A stretch of DNA of 36,184 nt from Pseudomonadota bacterium. GTDB lineage: Bacteria; Myxococcota_A; Polyangia; Haliangiales; Haliangiaceae. The notes beneath the pieces were generated by a model. It was given only the letters and a program-made list of their open reading frames with translations, was not told where the DNA came from and made no database searches. Numbering within the stretch: the first letter of the stretch is position 1; each line of letters starts with the position of its first letter. The translations under genes and the position numbers were made by a program. Below are positions 32,980-36,184 of the stretch, piece by piece. The DNA is taken from assembly GCA_023386455.1 (NCBI GenBank), contig JAEWJO010000264.1, forward strand, positions 1-36,184, in the 5' to 3' direction.

Positions 32980-33045
32980 GGCGTTAATAGACCACAAAAA
33001 TCTCGTCGCGGGCCTCTGCCCCCGGCCGCCGACCAGCACTGTCCC

Positions 33046-33059
33046 TGCCCGTTCGGGCA
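33046..33059. promoter_or_regulatory. Inverted repeat between divergent fusion and FHA genes
   Basis: TGCCCG-TT-CGGGCA: 6-bp arms with a 2-bp centre, 67 nt from the fusion start and 102 nt from the FHA start. Candidate operator. The 182-nt region also contains an A-rich patch at 32991-33001; no firm promoter can be assigned for the FHA gene. Confidence 0.4.
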
Positions 33060-33161
33060 ACATCAGATTCGTCAAACCATTCCAGGTAGATCGTAGCTTT
33101 GCGAATCGCCAGGAATGCCACAGGAGCGATGCCGCGGCGTGGTAAGAACCGGTGCCTGGAC

Positions 33162-35051
33162 ATGCCGTCGCTGGTCTTTCTGGCCGGGCCGATTGCCGGT
33201 CGCCGCTACAAGCTCGGCGACGGGGAGTACGTCATCGGCCGTCGATCCGACTGCCAGATCTTCGTCCCCGACATGCGCGTGTCTCGCCAGCACGCGCGCC
33301 TGTGGCGCGAGGGCGAGGGCTGGACGCTCGAAGATCTCGGCTCGAACAACGGCACGTACATCAACGGCGTCCGCCTGCAGCAAGCGCAGCAGCTGCACCA
33401 CGACGACGAGATCATGATCGCGAACAACAAGATCCGCGTCGAGGCGCAGGATCACCCGAGCGAGCAGCGGCCGCTCGAGGGCCAGGTCGTGACGATCGTC
33501 GACGTCGCCGGGCAGTCGCTCGTCCGCGCGCGCGAGGAGTCGGGGTCGGGCCGCCTGCCGGTCATCAGCTCGGGTCTCATCAGCTCCGGCCTCATCAGCA
33601 TCGCCGATCAGAAGGCGGTCCGCCTGATCGAGCGCAAGCTCGACGCGCTGACACAGGTCCTCCACGCGACCGCCGCGTCGGATACCGAGGAGACGCTGCT
33701 CGACAAGGTCGTCGACGCGCTGCTCGAGCTGTTCCCGCAGGCCGAGGATGTCGGCGTGCTCGTCGAGGACGAGCGCACCGGCGAGCTGCACGTCCAGACC
33801 CAGCGTCACCGCCAGCGCGACGCGCGCGACCGCGAGAAGTCGACGACCCACGATCGCGTCGCGAAGACCGGTGACAGCCAGGGCGGCGGTAACAGGCCGT
33901 TCGGCGGCGAGCTGCGCGTCCCCGGGACGATCATCCAGCACGTCGTCAGCGATCGGCGCGGCGTCCTGCTCGGCGAGGCCTCCGACGAGGCAGACGAGGC
34001 GGTCGGCACGCGCATGGGCGCGCCGCTCATCTATCACGGCTCGCACTACGGCGTGGTCTACGTCGAGAGCGCGAAGCAGGCGTTCCGCCAGGAGGACGTC
34101 GATCTCTTGCAGGCGATCGCGACCCAGGTCGGCCTCGCGATGCACGCGACCCGCGTCGCCGCGCAGCTCGCACGCCGCGAGAAGCTCGAGCGCGACCTGC
34201 GCGTCGCGCGGCAGATCCAGCGCAGCCTCCTGCCGGCGAACGTCCCGCAGGTCGTCGGCCTCGACTTCGCGGTTCACTACGAGCCCGCGTACCAGATCGG
34301 TGGCGACTTCTACGACTTCATCTGGCACGACCCGTCGCACCTCGGCCTCGCGGTCGGCGACGTCGCCGGCAAGGCGATCAGCGCCGCGCTCTACATGGCG
34401 CGCGTGACGAGCGAGCTGCGATCGCGCGCCGCGATCGCGCGCACGCCTGCGCGCCTGCTCCGCCGCGTCAACCAGGAGATCGCGAACCTCGGCGACGACG
34501 GTATGTTCGCGACGCTCGTCTACTGCATCTACGATCTCGAGACGCGGAGCCTCGTGTTCACGAACGCCGGCCACTGCGTCCCGCTCCTGCGGCGCGGCGA
34601 TCGCGTGTTCCCGCTGCAGGCCGAGCGCGCGCACACGCCGCCGCTCGGCGTCACGCCCGAGCTCGATGCCGGCGAGGCCCGGGTCCAGCTCCACTCCGGC
34701 GACATGCTGATCATGGTGTCCGACGGCATCCTCGAGGCCCGCGACGCGAGGGGGGTCGAGTACGGCCTGTCCCGGCTGTCCCGGCGCATCCGGACCGCCC
34801 GCGGAAACGCCGAGGATGTCGTCAAAGCGATCCTCGCGGATCTCGACAGCCACTCGCAGGAGGGGCCCCAGGGCGACGACATGACGATCGTCGCGATGTC
34901 GATCGACCAGCGCCGCGCGAAGCGAAAAACCACGACAATTCCAGGAGTTCTACCCGACGAGATCTCCGGAAAGACCCGGGTCCCGACCCCGACCGGCTTC
35001 GGGGCCGACGATGACGATTCCGACGACGAGGACGAGGACGACGACGATTGA
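33162..35051 (+). CDS. FHA-GAF-PP2C (SpoIIE-type) protein phosphatase (629 aa)
   Basis: A cytosolic signalling protein. The FHA domain (~20-90) has V-I-G-R-R, V-S-R-Q-H-A and L-G-S-N-N-G-T-Y-I-N-G, so it binds phosphothreonine peptides. The GAF domain (about 150-335) ends in Q-A-I-A-T-Q-V-G-L-A-M. A signalling helix with A-R-Q-I-Q-R-S-L-L-P (349-358) leads into a SpoIIE-type PP2C phosphatase (365-585) with metal aspartates in G-G-D-F-Y-D (380-385), G-D-V-A-G-K (399-404), S-D-G (520-522) and G-D-D-M-T (571-575). The last ~40 residues are basic, then strongly acidic (Asp/Glu run). The family includes RsbU-like phosphatases of anti-anti-sigma proteins; the partner is not in the window. Start uncertain: ATG 33162 begins the FHA domain; ATG 33129 has GGAG only 2 nt away. 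Confidence 0.9.
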   Translation: MPSLVFLAGPIAGRRYKLGDGEYVIGRRSDCQIFVPDMRVSRQHARLWREGEGWTLEDLGSNNGTYINGVRLQQAQQLHHDDEIMIANNKIRVEAQDHPSEQRPLEGQVVTIVDVAGQSLVRAREESGSGRLPVISSGLISSGLISIADQKAVRLIERKLDALTQVLHATAASDTEETLLDKVVDALLELFPQAEDVGVLVEDERTGELHVQTQRHRQRDARDREKSTTHDRVAKTGDSQGGGNRPFGGELRVPGTIIQHVVSDRRGVLLGEASDEADEAVGTRMGAPLIYHGSHYGVVYVESAKQAFRQEDVDLLQAIATQVGLAMHATRVAAQLARREKLERDLRVARQIQRSLLPANVPQVVGLDFAVHYEPAYQIGGDFYDFIWHDPSHLGLAVGDVAGKAISAALYMARVTSELRSRAAIARTPARLLRRVNQEIANLGDDGMFATLVYCIYDLETRSLVFTNAGHCVPLLRRGDRVFPLQAERAHTPPLGVTPELDAGEARVQLHSGDMLIMVSDGILEARDARGVEYGLSRLSRRIRTARGNAEDVVKAILADLDSHSQEGPQGDDMTIVAMSIDQRRAKRKTTTIPGVLPDEISGKTRVPTPTGFGADDDDSDDEDEDDDD

Positions 35052-35066
35052 CCCGGCGTTCCACGC

Positions 35067-35096
35067 TTGCCAACGCGAGCGGGTCCGTGCCATAAG
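35067..35096 (+). promoter_or_regulatory. Candidate promoter of rpmG-rpmB
   Basis: TTGCCA (35067-35072), 18-nt spacer, CATAAG (35091-35096), 21 nt before rpmG. The -10 box has C at position -12. Confidence 0.45.
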
Positions 35097-35117
35097 ACCC
35101 AGCCCCGGAGCAGTGTT

Positions 35118-35291
35118 ATGGCCAAAAAAGGTAAATCAGGCCGCGAGTTGATCCGCCTCGTTTCGACGGCGGACACCGGCTTTTTCTACACGACGTCGAA
35201 GAACCGCAAGCGCACCCCCGACAAGCTCGTGCTCAAGAAGTACGACCCGGTCGTTCGCAAGCACGTCGAATTCAAAGAGTCGAAGATCTAG
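35118..35291 (+). CDS. rpmG: 50S ribosomal protein L33, zinc-free form (57 aa)
   Basis: Component of the large ribosomal subunit near the E site. M-A-K-K-G-K-S-G-R-E-L-I-R-L-V-S-T and F-Y-T-T-S-K-N-R-K-R-T-P-D-K-L are diagnostic of L33. It contains no cysteine, so this is the C-minus paralogue that needs no zinc. GGAG (35107-35110) is 7 nt before the ATG. It precedes rpmB, reversing the common rpmB-rpmG order. Confidence 0.95.
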   Translation: MAKKGKSGRELIRLVSTADTGFFYTTSKNRKRTPDKLVLKKYDPVVRKHVEFKESKI

Positions 35292-35301
35292 GAGACGTGC
35301 C

Positions 35302-35538
35302 ATGTCGCGCGTGTGTCAGGTAACCGGGAAGAAGCCGCTCGTCGGCTCGAACGTCAGCCACTCGAATCGCCACACCAAGCGTCGGTTCGAAGTGAATCTC
35401 ATGAACAAGCGCTTCTGGCTCGAAGACGAGAAGCGCTGGATCTCGCTGCGCGTCTCGGCGCGCGGGATGCGCCTCATCGACAAGCTGGGTCTCCCGGCGG
35501 TCGTCGCGCAGCTTCGCGCCCGCGGCGAGAAGCTGTAG
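35302..35538 (+). CDS. rpmB: 50S ribosomal protein L28 (78 aa)
   Basis: M-S-R-V-C-Q-V-T-G-K-K-P-L-V-G-S-N-V-S-H-S is the L28 N-terminal signature, followed by K-R-R-F and R-V-S-A-R-G-M-R-L-I-D-K. Only one cysteine (Cys5) remains of the usual four, so it is a zinc-free form like its neighbour. Its Shine-Dalgarno AGGAG (35290-35294) overlaps the rpmG stop codon, coupling the two genes. Confidence 0.95.
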   Translation: MSRVCQVTGKKPLVGSNVSHSNRHTKRRFEVNLMNKRFWLEDEKRWISLRVSARGMRLIDKLGLPAVVAQLRARGEKL

Positions 35539-35547
35539 TCACGCTGC

Positions 35548-36184
35548 GTGCGAGTGCACGCGGCCACATTCGTTCTCGCGGCCTTTGCGTGCAAAGGCCC
35601 GGATCGTCCGCATGTACCTGCTGCCGGTGCGCAGACGGTCGTGCTGGATCGCGCCGGTGCGTCGCTCCGCGGCGTCGCCGGTGACGGCACCCAGACGTTC
35701 GCGGTGCTGTCGACCTCCGGCGATGGCGCGACGTCGTTCGTCGAGGCCCATCGCGGCAGCGCCGCCACGTGGACGACCGAGGTCGGCGGCACCGCCGGAT
35801 CGATGGCGACCGCCGGCGCGCTCGTCGCCGTCTCGCTCTCGGCGACGGGCTCGCTCGGCAAGGACCCCGCGATCGCGCTGCGCGGTGAGCCCGGCTCCGC
35901 CGTCGTCGCGCTCGATCGCGCGACCGGTGCGGTCCGCTGGCGCACGACGCTCGATGCCAGCGAGTGGTCGCTGATCTCCGCGCTCGCGGCCGACGGCGAT
36001 GGCTTCGTCGTCGGCGGCTCGTTCGCCGGCTCGCTGCGCGCCGGCTCGCATGTCGTCACGAGCGCCGGCGGCAGCGACGGCTTCGTCGCCCGGCTCTCCG
36101 CCACCGGCGACGTCGTCTGGCTCGAGCGCATGGGCGGCGGCGGTGCCGTCGCGCTCCAGGGCGTCGCCGCGCGCGGCGGCCGCG
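35548..36184 (+). CDS. Putative lipoprotein, beta-rich, 3' end beyond window
   Basis: The open frame starts at GTG 35548 (or GTG 35554), 10 nt after rpmB, and runs off the window after ~212 codons. The N-terminus (VRVHAATFVLAAFAC in reading order) is a short signal sequence with a lipobox cysteine, followed by K-G-P-D. The rest is Gly/Ala/Val/Asp-rich with repeated G-D-G-F-V-V-G-G-S-F and G-S-D-G-F-V-A-R-L-S-A-T-G-D-V-V-W strands. This is the pattern of SBBP-like or PQQ-like beta-propeller lipoproteins common in myxobacteria. No Shine-Dalgarno is seen. Function unknown. Confidence 0.7.
   Translation, partial: MRVHAATFVLAAFACKGPDRPHVPAAGAQTVVLDRAGASLRGVAGDGTQTFAVLSTSGDGATSFVEAHRGSAATWTTEVGGTAGSMATAGALVAVSLSATGSLGKDPAIALRGEPGSAVVALDRATGAVRWRTTLDASEWSLISALAADGDGFVVGGSFAGSLRAGSHVVTSAGGSDGFVARLSATGDVVWLERMGGGGAVALQGVAARGGR

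Overview
The window is a very GC-rich (about 70% by eye), gene-dense stretch of bacterial chromosome. Strong G/C bias at third codon positions, many secreted or lipid-anchored proteins of unknown function, an FHA-GAF-PP2C signalling protein, a group-2 sigma factor and zinc-free L28/L33 ribosomal proteins together suggest a Myxococcota (delta-proteobacterial, myxobacteria-like) organism. That placement is inference; the window has no rRNA. Most genes are ordinary chromosomal housekeeping or envelope genes. The accessory signals are one REP-associated transposase (RAYT) unit with scattered REP copies and one gene-poor patch near 10.1-10.6 kb.

Layout. 1-2456: a partial PEGA-domain secreted protein (minus) diverges, across a perfect 18-bp palindrome, from a three-gene overlapping operon (small unknown protein, duplicated-domain lipoprotein, GNAT). 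2465-2614: tRNA-Val(CAC) with a clear promoter and terminator. 2641-5044: RidA and acetyl-CoA synthetase. 5049-7450 (minus): an Smr-domain protein translationally coupled to a PBP4-type peptidase. 7583-10121: short alpha-glucan phosphorylase and a GT2 glycosyltransferase. 10122-10615 is gene-poor. 10616-13255 (minus): a Cys/His-rich unknown, an alpha/beta hydrolase and two overlapping paralogous genes built of ~36-residue repeats. 13350-15535: Nudix hydrolase, two hairpins, and a sigma factor with unusual region-2.4 residues. 15672-19915: membrane protein, S9 peptidase, lipoprotein (minus) and a HEAT-like protein. 19918-21471 (minus): SnoaL-like protein and M20 peptidase, divergent from argC-argB (21490-23354).

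23358-24476 is a RAYT unit bounded by near-perfect 27-bp inverted REP sequences. Beyond it, on the minus strand, runs a five-gene catabolic-looking array read from 32979 to 24493: a giant four-domain fusion (AstD-like aldehyde dehydrogenase, lysine-6-aminotransferase-like class III aminotransferase, GNAT, and a degenerate second aminotransferase fold lacking the PLP lysine), a C45 Ntn-hydrolase, a second class III aminotransferase, and both subunits of a 3-oxoacid CoA-transferase. Four of these genes overlap by 1-4 nt. Two further REP copies sit between the fusion gene and the C45 gene. The fusion and this operon are the most novel content in the window. A plausible reading (inference) is breakdown of an N-acylated amino acid or diamine: amide cleavage, transamination, semialdehyde oxidation, CoA activation.

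33162-36184: an FHA-GAF-PP2C phosphatase, then rpmG-rpmB behind their own promoter, and the start of a lipoprotein cut by the window edge. Start sites in high-GC DNA are uncertain where noted. Several genes have a -10-like hexamer 6-10 nt before the start codon, which suggests that leaderless or near-leaderless transcripts are common here.
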